Below, piece by piece: positions 28,903 to 38,200 of a DNA stretch of 64,000 nucleotides. The position numbers were made by a program, and so were the translations under genes. This DNA is from Endozoicomonas sp965232255. GTDB lineage: Bacteria > Pseudomonadota > Gammaproteobacteria > Pseudomonadales > Endozoicomonadaceae. Below the pieces are notes generated by a model. The model was given only the letters and a program-made list of their open reading frames with translations, made no database searches and was not told the DNA's origin. The stretch is taken from positions 3,038,001-3,102,000 of the forward strand of contig OZ246962.1 of assembly GCA_965232255.1 (NCBI GenBank), given 5' to 3'. Positions within the stretch are counted from its first letter, which is position 1, and each line of letters begins with the position of its first letter.

Positions 28903-29447
28903 TCAGGTATCTCCAGCCGGGACAGGCAGGAGCGCCCGAAAAAGTACGTTGGTGCAACATAAGATATAAATCAGTCACTATTCGTTTGACCATCAAAATG
29001 AAAAAAAGTTCCTGAAATTTTCAATTTTTGCTTTTAAAAGTATCTGTCCACTGTAACCCAGTGCATCCGGGTTCTGTCGTTATGTTTAGTGACTACCGCG
29101 CCAACCCCGGCGCCACTTCGCACCAGCAGGTATCGCTAATACGTCATCGAATCATTCTGTTTTCATAAGCCAAACCAACAACGTGTTACATCATAATGTG
29201 GATCAATTAATCAGTTGTCACCAAAAAGATCACCGCTACGACTACAGCTGAGATCGACCTGAAAAATAGCGGCTTTAACATCAAGCCGTTGTTATACATT
29301 GCCCTGACTCGATCGGGTTTATGCCTGCCAGTTCCTGGCGCCAGCTGTGGATACCAGAACAACAGGCTAGCACATTAATCCATATTACAATCATTTTCTT
29401 ATGCATTACCCACTGACGATTTTGTTCAGAGTCCGGGGGGAAATTCC
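28903..29447. other. Divergent intergenic region, rpoE/nadB
   Basis: This 545-bp gap holds the sigma-E-type promoter of rpoE at 28985-29012. No RNA gene or open frame with a recognisable product is visible. nadB is preceded by a G-rich ribosome-binding site (GGGGGG, about 8 nt before its ATG). Confidence 0.5.
28985..29012 (-). promoter_or_regulatory. Sigma-E autoregulatory promoter of rpoE
   Basis: On the minus strand GGAACTT (-35) is followed after exactly 16 nt by TCAAA (-10). This matches the sigma-E consensus (GGAACTT, N16, TCnnA) and lies just upstream of rpoE, as in other gammaproteobacteria. Confidence 0.85.
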
Positions 29448-31061
29448 ATGCCACAGCGACTTAACTACGATGTGATCATTATCGGTTCTGGCGCTGCCGG
29501 CCTGACCGTCGCCCTGCGTCTGCCAACTACAGTACGTATTGCCTTAATCAGCAAAGATTTGCCGGACACCGGGGCTACCTGTTGGGCACAAGGTGGTGTG
29601 GCAGCAGTGTTGGATCACAACGATCATATTGACCAGCATGTTCAGGACACCCTGAGCGCAGGTGTCGGACTCTGCGACCCAGCGGTGGTTCGGGATATAG
29701 TTAGCCACGGTCGTGAAAGTATCGAATGGTTGATTGAGCAAGGCGTGCCTTTTACTGCTGATACCACCGGCAAGCATTCCTCGGGTTACCACCTCACTCA
29801 GGAGGGGGGACACAGTTCGCGGCGCATTATCCATGTTGCCGATGCCACGGGCAGAGCCATCTCAGATACGCTCTTGCGGCAGATTATCCGCAGAAACAAT
29901 ATCACCATGTTCAGCCACCACCTGGCCATTGACCTGCTCACTGCTGACAGTCGTTGTCTGGGGATCTATGTGCTTGACCTGAAATATCGGCGAATTCGTC
30001 TGTTCAGCAGCTGCTTTACCGTTCTTGCCTGTGGCGGAGCCAGTAGTGCCTACCTGTTTAACAGCAACGGCGATGGGGCTTCTGGCGACGGTATTGCCAT
30101 GGCTTGGCGGGCGGGTTGTCGGGTAGCGAATCTGGAATTCAATCAATTCCATCCCACCTGCCTGTACCATTCTGAGGAGCGTCCAATGTTGATTTCAGAG
30201 GCATTAAGGGGGGAAGGTGGCCTATTGAAACGCCCCGATGGCAGTCGTTTTATGCCAGCGTATGATCCGCACGCAGAACTCGCCCCACGAGATATTGTGG
30301 CGCGAGCCATGGACAGTGAAATGAAGCGCCTGGGCGCCCGTTGCCTCTATCTGGATATCAGCCACAAACCGGCTGCTTTTATTCACCAGCACTTTCCAAC
30401 CATTTACCAGCACTGTTTGCGCTGCGGTATCGATATCGTCACTGAGCCCATTCCTGTGGTGCCAGCGGCTCATTACACCTGCGGTGGCATTGTTGTCGAC
30501 CCGCACGGACAAACCGACATCCAGGGTCTGTTTGCTGTCGGCGAGTGTAGTTTTACCGGCTTGCACGGGGCTAACCGACTGGCCAGCAATTCCTTATTGG
30601 AGTGCTTTGTCTCGGCCCGAACTTGTGCTCGGCAAATTGCCACAGCGCTGGTGCAATATCCCGATTTGTCGCCTGCGCCCGAGTGGCATAAAAATCAGGA
30701 AACCAACCACAGTGACGATGGAATCGTTGCCCACCATATAATTGCCCATCATATAAAAGTCTTACGTCGTTTAATGTGGGATGATGTTGGCATCGTGCGT
30801 ACCACTCAGGTTCTGCAAAGGGCGATGGCACAAGTCAAGTTGTTGCAATCGACAAGCCAGAGGCTTTACCGGGATTACACAATCAGCAAGAGTCTGATTG
30901 AACTGCGTAACCTTACCCTGATAGCGGAACTGATTATCCGCTGCGCCCTGGCCAGAAAAGAGTCTCGTGGGCTGCACTATTCGCTGGACTATCCCAACCG
31001 CAGCAACGTGGCAAAAAACACTATTCTGACTCCGAGGAACTACGAGTGCCAAAAAGCGTAG
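29448..31061 (+). CDS. nadB: L-aspartate oxidase
   Basis: NadB oxidises L-aspartate to iminoaspartate, the first step of de novo NAD synthesis, using FAD. The 537-residue protein (E. coli 540) has the FAD-binding GSGAAGLTVAL at the N-terminus, the family motif GATCWAQGGVAAV, HSSRRIIH, and the catalytic region HYTCGGI and GLHGANRLASNSLLE. It is divergent from rpoE, as in E. coli. Its last 41 nt overlap the convergent ygfX-like gene. Confidence 0.96.
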   Translation: MPQRLNYDVIIIGSGAAGLTVALRLPTTVRIALISKDLPDTGATCWAQGGVAAVLDHNDHIDQHVQDTLSAGVGLCDPAVVRDIVSHGRESIEWLIEQGVPFTADTTGKHSSGYHLTQEGGHSSRRIIHVADATGRAISDTLLRQIIRRNNITMFSHHLAIDLLTADSRCLGIYVLDLKYRRIRLFSSCFTVLACGGASSAYLFNSNGDGASGDGIAMAWRAGCRVANLEFNQFHPTCLYHSEERPMLISEALRGEGGLLKRPDGSRFMPAYDPHAELAPRDIVARAMDSEMKRLGARCLYLDISHKPAAFIHQHFPTIYQHCLRCGIDIVTEPIPVVPAAHYTCGGIVVDPHGQTDIQGLFAVGECSFTGLHGANRLASNSLLECFVSARTCARQIATALVQYPDLSPAPEWHKNQETNHSDDGIVAHHIIAHHIKVLRRLMWDDVGIVRTTQVLQRAMAQVKLLQSTSQRLYRDYTISKSLIELRNLTLIAELIIRCALARKESRGLHYSLDYPNRSNVAKNTILTPRNYECQKA

Positions 31062-31455
31062 CTGACTCGAGCAACAGCCTGAGCCGAAATGCGTGTAACT
31101 CGTCAGGATCGGCACTATCGGGAAAAAGCATCAACCACGCAGGACGACGCTGGTCTTCAACCCTGAGCCGAAAGCTAATCAGCAGCCCAGTAACCACCGC
31201 CTCGCCGTCAGGCCATGCCCGAAACCAGCGTGTGCCAAGCTGGACTCGCCACTGCTCATCCAGCAGACGAACGGCATTGATGCTTAACGGGTGAGCCCGG
31301 ACAATAAAGCGCTGGTAATAACGGCGCCCATGGCAGAGCACCAGCGCGCTCAGGACAACCTTGACCAAAAGCGCAACGCCACACAGCCACAGTGCCAGCA
31401 AAGCCGCACTATGACTCGACACTGCCAACCCCAGATGGTAGGCGGAGTATCGCAC
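31021..31455 (-). CDS. ygfX: YgfX/CptA-like membrane protein
   Basis: This 144-residue protein has two membrane segments near its N-terminus (about residues 15-30 and 35-55) and a soluble C-terminal beta-rich domain. It follows sdhE as E. coli ygfX follows ygfY, and I identify it mostly by that position and its topology. E. coli YgfX (CptA) was described as a toxin acting on cytoskeletal proteins, but the toxin-antitoxin role is disputed because YgfY is the flavinylation factor SdhE. I chose the GTG at 31455, 7 nt after the sdhE stop. Confidence 0.7.
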   Translation of the reverse strand: MRYSAYHLGLAVSSHSAALLALWLCGVALLVKVVLSALVLCHGRRYYQRFIVRAHPLSINAVRLLDEQWRVQLGTRWFRAWPDGEAVVTGLLISFRLRVEDQRRPAWLMLFPDSADPDELHAFRLRLLLESATLFGTRSSSESE

Positions 31456-31462
31456 ATTGACC

Positions 31463-31729
31463 TCACACAGGCTCGCCCTTGTACCGTCCACGCTCCAGCA
31501 CCTTGTCAACCATGGCACTGAGGTGGCGGTCTGCAGGTCTGGCACCACTCATAAACCAGCTGAACAGATCCGGGTCTTCGCAGTCCAGCAGACGAATATA
31601 GGTCTGCTGCTCTGCCTCGCTTAAATCAGCCAGCGCTTCCCGGGTAAATGGTTCCAGCAACACATCCAGTTCCAGCATGCCCCGACGACTGCGCCACTGC
31701 AGTGCTTTTAATTCGTTGTCATCCAGCAT
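31463..31729 (-). CDS. sdhE: FAD assembly factor SdhE
   Basis: SdhE promotes covalent FAD attachment to succinate dehydrogenase and fumarate reductase. The 88-residue protein has the diagnostic RGMLELD motif (residues 16-22; family RGxxE) and the C-terminal DPDLFSWF. GGAG lies 10 nt before its ATG. It is paired with the ygfX-like gene downstream. Confidence 0.93.
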   Translation of the reverse strand: MLDDNELKALQWRSRRGMLELDVLLEPFTREALADLSEAEQQTYIRLLDCEDPDLFSWFMSGARPADRHLSAMVDKVLERGRYKGEPV

Positions 31730-32275
31730 TTAAAGATAACTCCAACGGTTCATTTTTGCAGGGCATTATATCCGCGACGTACTGCTACCACCAAACTGTC
31801 TGGCGGTTGTAGCGCATCTTGCAATCTGCAAAGCCATGGTGAATCAGGCAGATGGCAATACTGAATATGGCAAAAAGAAGGCAGTGATTCTTGTCGCACT
31901 GCTGCTACTGGCGGTTAACTCCATCAAGGGGAGCATGAGTCGAACGGCCAGCTCAGTCTGTGCCAATGCAATACAAACCCACTGTCTTTTATAGTACGAT
32001 AGGCCCGTGTTTTATTTCTCGCCTACCCGCGCCAATTCCTTCTATGGCTATCTTTACTTTCTTCACTTTCCCAAGAAGCCCATCGCCGAGCCGCCGCAAA
32101 AAGCTCTGTCGACACTCTCTGGGGGTGTCCTCGTATTTTCGGTCGTTTCGCGGTAACAAACCAAAAGACGATGGCTCTGATGAGTGTTGGTGGGCGATTT
32201 GGCAATAAATACCGTAGCAATGTTATTGTACGAGTGGACGAGCAGATTACAGTTAAATACCGGGAGAACAGGCAA
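31730..32275. other. Gap between sdhE and the ATPase cassette
   Basis: This 546-bp stretch is the left flank of the ATPase/DUF4276 cassette, which separates sdhE from ygfZ. It holds one short frame (31836-31994, plus) encoding 52 residues with a hydrophobic segment (KKKAVILVALLLLAVN) but no Shine-Dalgarno. I see no repeats, tRNA or integrase marking the cassette edge. Confidence 0.4.
31836..31994 (+). CDS. Doubtful small membrane ORF
   Basis: The frame encodes 52 residues with a Lys-rich stretch followed by one hydrophobic segment (about residues 15-27). No ribosome-binding site precedes the ATG and I recognise no family. It may be fortuitous. Confidence 0.2.
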   Translation: MVNQADGNTEYGKKKAVILVALLLLAVNSIKGSMSRTASSVCANAIQTHCLL

Positions 32276-33463
32276 GTGAGGATAGAGTCGCTGACGATTA
32301 AAAACTACCGGGTTTTTCAGCATGTGGAACTGAAAAAAATGCCGGGGCTTTGTGTCTTTGTCGGTGCCAATGGCAGTGGCAAAAGCACTCTGTTTGATGT
32401 GTTTGGTTTCCTCAAAGATGCCCTAATCGGTAATGTCCGCCAGGCTCTGCAAAAACGAGGTGGATTCAAGGAGGTGGCCACCCGTGGACATACCGATCAG
32501 CCTATCGAGTTCACCTTGCAATTTCGCATGGAGATCAGTAGCGTCGAGCGGCTGGTGACTTACCATCTTGCCATTGATATGGATATGTATAACCGACCCA
32601 CAATAAAAAGAGAGTATCTGCGTTACAAGCGTGGTAGTCACGGTTCCCCCTTTCATTTTCTCAATTTTAGCCGTGGCAAAGGTTACGCCATTCTCAATGA
32701 AGAAGATTTTAACAAGCCGGATTCAGAGTTGGGCCGCGAGGAGCAAACCCTGGACAGCCCGGATATTCTGGCGGTTAAAGGGTTGGGGCAATTTCAGCGC
32801 TTCAAGGCGGCCAGTGCATTTCGCCAGCTGATTGAGAACTGGCATGTGTCGGACTTCCATATTGGCGAAGCGCGCCCTTCCGCAGAGGCCGGTTATGCTG
32901 AGCATCTCTCTTCTCGCGGGGATAATACAGCGCTGGTCGCACAATATCTGTTTGAGCAGCACCGGGACGTATTCAATACCGTGCTACAGAAAATGAAACA
33001 GCGAGTGCCAGGTATTGAGAGTGTCGAGGCAGTGGAAACCGACGACGGACGCATTGTATTAAAGTTTCAGGATGGCAGCTTTAAGGACCCGTTTGTGGCC
33101 CGTTATGTTTCTGACGGCACCATAAAAATGTTTGCCTATTTACTTTTGCTGCACGATCCTGCACCACATCCCTTGCTGTGCGTGGAAGAACCAGAAAACC
33201 AGCTCTATCCAAGCTTGATGGCGGAATTGGCGGAAGAGTTCAGGGATTACGCTGAACGCGGCGGCCAAGTCATGGTTTCCAGCCACTCCCCGGATATGCT
33301 CAACCACATTCAGCTCGATGAGATTTTCTGGCTGAAAAAGTGCCGTGGCGTAACCGTGATTGAACGGGCGGCAGAAAATGAACTGCTGGTGAGTCTGGTC
33401 AAAGGTGGGGATCTTCCGGGAGCACTGTGGAAACAGGGGTTGTTTGATGGAGTCAATCCCTGA
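32276..33463 (+). CDS. AAA_21-type ATPase of a two-gene defence-like cassette
   Basis: This 395-residue ABC/SMC-like ATPase starts VRIESLTIKNYRVF, like RecF, OLD and other AAA_21 proteins. It has Walker A GANGSGKST (about residues 29-37), an ABC-signature-like segment YVSDGTIKM, Walker B LLCVEEPEN (about residue 300) and an H-loop SSHSPDML. I chose the GTG at 32276, where family similarity begins; the frame is open back to an ATG at 32171. Its stop overlaps the next gene by 1 nt (TGATG). Pairs of such an ATPase with a TOPRIM-like partner include OLD nucleases and the PARIS anti-phage system. Anti-phage function here is inference. Confidence 0.8.
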   Translation: MRIESLTIKNYRVFQHVELKKMPGLCVFVGANGSGKSTLFDVFGFLKDALIGNVRQALQKRGGFKEVATRGHTDQPIEFTLQFRMEISSVERLVTYHLAIDMDMYNRPTIKREYLRYKRGSHGSPFHFLNFSRGKGYAILNEEDFNKPDSELGREEQTLDSPDILAVKGLGQFQRFKAASAFRQLIENWHVSDFHIGEARPSAEAGYAEHLSSRGDNTALVAQYLFEQHRDVFNTVLQKMKQRVPGIESVEAVETDDGRIVLKFQDGSFKDPFVARYVSDGTIKMFAYLLLLHDPAPHPLLCVEEPENQLYPSLMAELAEEFRDYAERGGQVMVSSHSPDMLNHIQLDEIFWLKKCRGVTVIERAAENELLVSLVKGGDLPGALWKQGLFDGVNP

Positions 33464-34029
33464 TGATTAATCTGGTATTTCTCCTTGAAGAACCCTCGGC
33501 AAAAGAAACGTTGGATCGCCTGTTACCCAGAATTTTGCCAGCAAATATTCCATTTCTGTGCATTCCCCATGAAGGCAAGCAGGATTTGGAAAAGTCCATC
33601 CCGGTCAAACTGCGTCACTGGACGGTACCTGATACCTGGTTTGTGGTAATTCGGGATAAGGATCAGGAGGATTGTGCCCAGCTTAAGTACAGGCTCCAGA
33701 CTCTCTGTGAAGCCTGCGGTCGCCCGAAGACGCTGATCCGCATTGCGGTGCATGAGTTGGAAAGCTGGTTCCTTGGCGACCTCGCGGCGGTAGGCAAAGC
33801 ATATAACATGCCTAACCTTGGCAAAAAGCAGAGCGGAAAAAAGTATCGTGATCCGGATGTCCTCGCGAATGCCCAGGAAGAGTTGAAAAAGCTGGTAAAA
33901 GGCTACCAGAAAATGGCCGGAGCAAGAGCCATTGCGCCGCACCTCTGCCTTGAAAGCAATACCTCAACCAGCTTTCAACAGTTGTTGAGCGGTTTACGTA
34001 ACTACCTGGAGACCATCTCTGCCACTTGA
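33463..34029 (+). CDS. DUF4276-family protein, TOPRIM-like partner of the ATPase
   Basis: This 188-residue protein matches the DUF4276 pattern. It has an N-terminal hydrophobic strand ending in an acidic residue (LVFLLEEPSAKE), HEGKQDLEKSIPVKLR, the central FVVIRDKDQEDC and then HELESWFLGDLAAVGKAY. The acidic positions (Glu in LLEE, Asp-x-Asp in RDKDQ) fit a TOPRIM-like metal site, by analogy with the effector halves of ATPase-plus-TOPRIM defence systems. It begins inside the stop codon of the ATPase, so the two are translated together. No phage or transposon genes adjoin the pair. Confidence 0.7.
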   Translation: MINLVFLLEEPSAKETLDRLLPRILPANIPFLCIPHEGKQDLEKSIPVKLRHWTVPDTWFVVIRDKDQEDCAQLKYRLQTLCEACGRPKTLIRIAVHELESWFLGDLAAVGKAYNMPNLGKKQSGKKYRDPDVLANAQEELKKLVKGYQKMAGARAIAPHLCLESNTSTSFQQLLSGLRNYLETISAT

Positions 34030-34121
34030 GGTTGTGCCACAAAACCTGCGGAATCCGTTAAATTTCCTGCCAGAATCCTCTATCATGCCAGCGTTTGTTC
34101 CATTCACGACAAGGTATTCAG

Positions 34122-35171
34122 ATGGTCACTGACTGGCAGGCCTATTTAATGACTCAGGGCGCTGTTTTCGACGCAGGGCAGTTGCCGGGGTTTTCACAGC
34201 CACCTCCGGCGCAATTGGACGCTGATACCGTCTGTGTATTGTCCAGACAGGGCTTGATCAGTGTTGCAGGCGTTGATCGGCAGAAGTTTTTGCAAGGGCA
34301 GATTTCTACCCATATGACGCAGCTGGAGGCTCTGCATCATGGCACCGGCGTTGCCTGCTCGCCCAAAGGACGTATGTACACCACCTTCAGGATATTGGAT
34401 ACCGGCGAACGTTATCTGTTGGCCATGAATGCAGGTCTTATCCAATCGACCATTGAGACACTGAAAAAATACGCGGTGTTTTTCCAGGTCAGTCTCACCC
34501 CGCAGCCGGACTATCTGATTCTTGGTCTGTCCGGAGCGACCATTGAAGCCGTTCTGAATACCGTGTTCCCAGCGGTATCCCTGCCGGCAAACGATGAGGT
34601 TGTCCAGGTTGCTGATGGCTGTTATCTGCTGCAAGTCCCAGGCCGTCGCACTCGCTATGAGCTGTGGCTGCCCCAGGATGACCTGCCAAAATGGTGGCCT
34701 GAATTGACCAAAGCACTGACGCCTGCCACAGATGAGTTCTGGCAATTACTCGATATAGAGTCGGTCATTCCCCAACTGACCCCGGAAACCGTGGACAAGT
34801 ACATCCCGCAACAGCTGAACCAGCCCTCTCTTGGCGCCGTCAGTTTCAAAAAGGGCTGTTACACCGGTCAGGAGATTGTTACCCGCACGCAAAACCTGGG
34901 ACAGGCAAAAAGCCATTGCTACCACTTGAGCCTACCGGGTTCAACGCTTCCGGCGATCAATACCCGTCTGTATAACGGTGATGGCAAGGCAGTAGGAGAG
35001 ATTATTGCCAGTGCCCGCAATGCAGCAAACGACACCGTTGAGCTACTGGCGATTGTTCGCACTGAGGCGGCTGCGGCTAATGATGTCTTTCTCGACTCCG
35101 ACAAAAAGCAGCCCTTGCAGGTTTATGAGATGCCCTACCCCATTAACCCCAAAGCAGAACTGCAACACTGA
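34122..35171 (+). CDS. ygfZ: tRNA-modifying / Fe-S cluster protein YgfZ
   Basis: YgfZ is a folate-binding protein of the GcvT fold that supports Fe-S enzymes such as MiaB. The 349-residue protein has the diagnostic motif KGCYTGQEIVTRTQ (about residue 245) with the essential Cys, and FLQGQIS near the N-terminus. I chose the ATG at 34122, with AAGG 7 nt upstream. In E. coli ygfZ is beside sdhE; here the ATPase/DUF4276 pair separates them. Confidence 0.93.
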   Translation: MVTDWQAYLMTQGAVFDAGQLPGFSQPPPAQLDADTVCVLSRQGLISVAGVDRQKFLQGQISTHMTQLEALHHGTGVACSPKGRMYTTFRILDTGERYLLAMNAGLIQSTIETLKKYAVFFQVSLTPQPDYLILGLSGATIEAVLNTVFPAVSLPANDEVVQVADGCYLLQVPGRRTRYELWLPQDDLPKWWPELTKALTPATDEFWQLLDIESVIPQLTPETVDKYIPQQLNQPSLGAVSFKKGCYTGQEIVTRTQNLGQAKSHCYHLSLPGSTLPAINTRLYNGDGKAVGEIIASARNAANDTVELLAIVRTEAAAANDVFLDSDKKQPLQVYEMPYPINPKAELQH

Positions 35172-35179
35172 GGTTAAAT

Positions 35180-35201
35180 GCTAACCGAGCCGTCGGTTAG
35201 C
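35180..35201. terminator. Bidirectional hairpin between ygfZ and the sensor kinase
   Basis: A 9-bp perfect stem (GCTAACCGA/TCGGTTAGC, 4-nt loop) lies between the convergent ygfZ and hybrid-kinase stop codons and overlaps the latter. Flanking T-runs are short (GTTT on plus, ATTT on minus). Confidence 0.5.
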
Positions 35202-38200
35202 GTTTGGTGCCCAGATTCTTGCGGACACTGCCCAGCATGTCCCGCGCTTCGTCGAAATCGTAACGGACAATAGCATCACGAAAGAACTTTAACTGCTTCT
35301 GGTCGATTTGGTCTTGCAAGCCGCGAACCAGCGTGGGCAAGCTCGACACGACATCCACATCGCCTTCACTGAGCTTTTCCTCCACTTCATCAATCAGGTC
35401 ATATAACTGCTCAACCTCGATGGTTCCCTCCCCGGCAGGTTCCAGGTTTTCCTTGACCGGCGGCAATTGTTCCAGCCCGTCCATAACCTGTTCAAAAGCC
35501 TGGGCAAACAGTTCCATCAATGCAGCATCGGGCATCTGTGACTGACTATTCAGCGCCTTCTCAAGCGCTGTGGCGAACTGGTGCAACCGGGTAGCTCCCA
35601 GGTTGCCAGCCACACCGCGCAGGGTATGCAGCAGCTGACTGGCATCTTGCCATTTACCCGCCTCAAGCAATCCTTGCAGGTGTACCAGGTCTTCTTTTTG
35701 CTGCTGGTAAAAATCAGCCAGCAGTTTTTCATACAGCGGTTGATTCCCTTGCAAACGCTGCAAGGCGGCATCCACATCCATTCCGGGTAACTGCAAGGAG
35801 GATGAATTGGCGCCAGTCGGCGCAATGGTTATGTATTGGTGCACATCGGTTTCGCCGACTTGCAGCCAATGGCGTACCATCTGCTTAAGCTCTTCAGGGC
35901 TAAGCGGTTTGGCAATATGATCATTCATCCCGGCCTGCAAGCACCGTTCGCGGTCACCAGCCATAGCATGGGCAGTCATGGCAATAATAATTAGTTTGTC
36001 CTTATGCAGGCTGTCCCGGATTACCCGGGTCGCCTGGTAGCCGTCCATTTCAGGCATCTGGATATCCATAAACACCAGGTCATAATCTTCTTTTCTGAGG
36101 ATTTTCACCGCTTCTGCCCCATTGGTGGCCATGACCACCTCAAGTCCCATACGCTCCAGCAACTCACGGGCGACCTGACGGTTAATTTCATTGTCTTCAA
36201 CCAGTAATACCCGTCCCTTGGGTATGGTAACCAGCAGCGACTCACCAGCCATCATTGTTGTTTTGGGGGCCTCCTCCCGAGGCTTAACCAAACGGGCAAT
36301 TGTATCTATCAGCACAGACGAACTCACCGGCTTGATCAAAAAGGCATCCACGGTGGCGCTGGCTCTGGCCATCACTTCTTCGCGACCGTAGGCTGAGACC
36401 ATGACCAGTTTCGGCACCATGGCCAGCTTGAGTTGCAGAATTTTCTCTGCCAGCTCAATGCCTTCGATTTCTGACATACGCCAATCCAGCAGAACCAGGT
36501 CAATGGCCTGCTCCTTGCCACTGTTTTTCTCCTGCAACAAGGCCAGCACCTCGTTGGCATGCTCCCGCTCCCAGGTCAGACATTTGGCCTTTTGCAACTG
36601 GCTGACCAGCACTTGCCGGTCATTGGCATCATCATCCACCACCAAGACTGACAGCCCGTCCAGAGACTGTTTTGGCTGCCAGTCGTGTTGGCCAGCGCCC
36701 AGCTCAACGGTAAACTGGAAAGTACTGCCCAACCCCAATTCAGAATCCACAGAAATATCCCCATGCATCAACTGCACCAGGTTCTTGCAAATGGCCAGCC
36801 CCAGTCCGGTGCCACCAAACTTGCGCGTTGTTGAGCCATCAACCTGGGAAAATGACTGGAACAGTTTGGTTTGCTGCTGCTTGCTGATGCCAATGCCGGT
36901 ATCGGTCACAGTGAACTTCAACCGGACTACATCATGCTTATTGCTGAGCAGCGCCACTTTGATGTTGACTTCGCCTTCACTGGTGAACTTCAGGGCATTG
37001 TGGGTCAGATTAATGAGTATCTGCCCAAGGCGCAGCGGGTCGCCTTTCAGTTGTCTTGGAACATCTGGCTGGATGTCGTAAGTCAACGTCAGCCCTTTTT
37101 CCCGAGCCTTGATAATGCCCAGGTTGTAGACATTTTCAAAAACGCCTTCCAAATCGAATTCAATGCTCTCCATGGTCAGCTTGCCGGCCTCAATCTTGGA
37201 GAAATCAAGAATGTCATTGATGATGCCCAGCAGATCATGGGCCGAGATCTGAATCTTACTGATGTAATCTCTTTGCTGATGGGTCAGGCGCGTCTCCTGA
37301 ACCAGGTAACTCAGACCAATAATAGCGTTCATTGGCGTGCGAATCTCATGGCTCATATTGGCCAGAAAATTACTTTTCGCCTGGTTGGCCTGGTCTGCCA
37401 GCTCTTTGGCCTTGTGTAAGGTATCTTCGCTCTGTTTACGATCGGTAATATTACGCCCCGAGGCGAACAGGTAACCATCGCCTTCGTACTCCATGTAGTT
37501 GGCCGTGACTTCCACAGGGAACACAGTACCATCTGAAGTCTTGCGCAGCGTTTCATAGGTCATCCCCTTTCTCACTTTGAGCTGCTCCCAGAGCTTGCCC
37601 CAGGAACTGGGGGTGATGGCCGGATTAATGTCCATGATGGACATGGCCATCAGTTCGTCCTGAGAGTATCCCAGCGCCTTGCAGGCAGACTCATTGACGT
37701 ACTTGTGATAGCCGTCACGGCGGAACCAGTGAATATGGTCACCGGCACTGTCCAGGGAAAAGCGGGCCATGGACAGCTCGCGCTCCCGCTCAATCTGTTG
37801 GGTAATATCAACCGTGGTACCGATAACCCGCATGGGTTTGCCCTGCTCATCCCGGAACACCACCTTGCCTTTGCTGCGAACCGTGGCGTAGCTGCCATCC
37901 TTGCAGCGCATGCGATAAACAAACTGGAATGATTCATCAGAGCTGGCCAGTTGCTGCTCCCAGAACTCAATGGCCATCTCCTTGTCTTGTGGATGCAGCA
38001 GCTGGCGCCAGACGCTGATGGTATGCAACAACTCGCCCGGCTGATAGCCGAGCATAATCTGGTAACGCGGGCTCAGATACATCAAGTCCCTAGGCACATC
38101 CCAGTCCCAGAGACCATCGGAGGCGGCATCCATGGCCAGCTGATAACGCTCTTCACTCTGGCGCAGGGCGTCTTCTGCTTTTTGCCGGTCCCTGGCCACT

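Noticed and set aside
31021..31729. CptA-CptB (YgfX-YgfY) toxin-antitoxin pair
   Set aside because: The YgfY homologue carries the RGMLELD motif of the flavinylation factor SdhE, so a toxin-antitoxin reading is not supported by sequence.
32276..34029. PARIS (AriA-AriB) system
   Set aside because: The second gene is of the DUF4276 type rather than the DUF4435 type, so the PARIS name is not justified.
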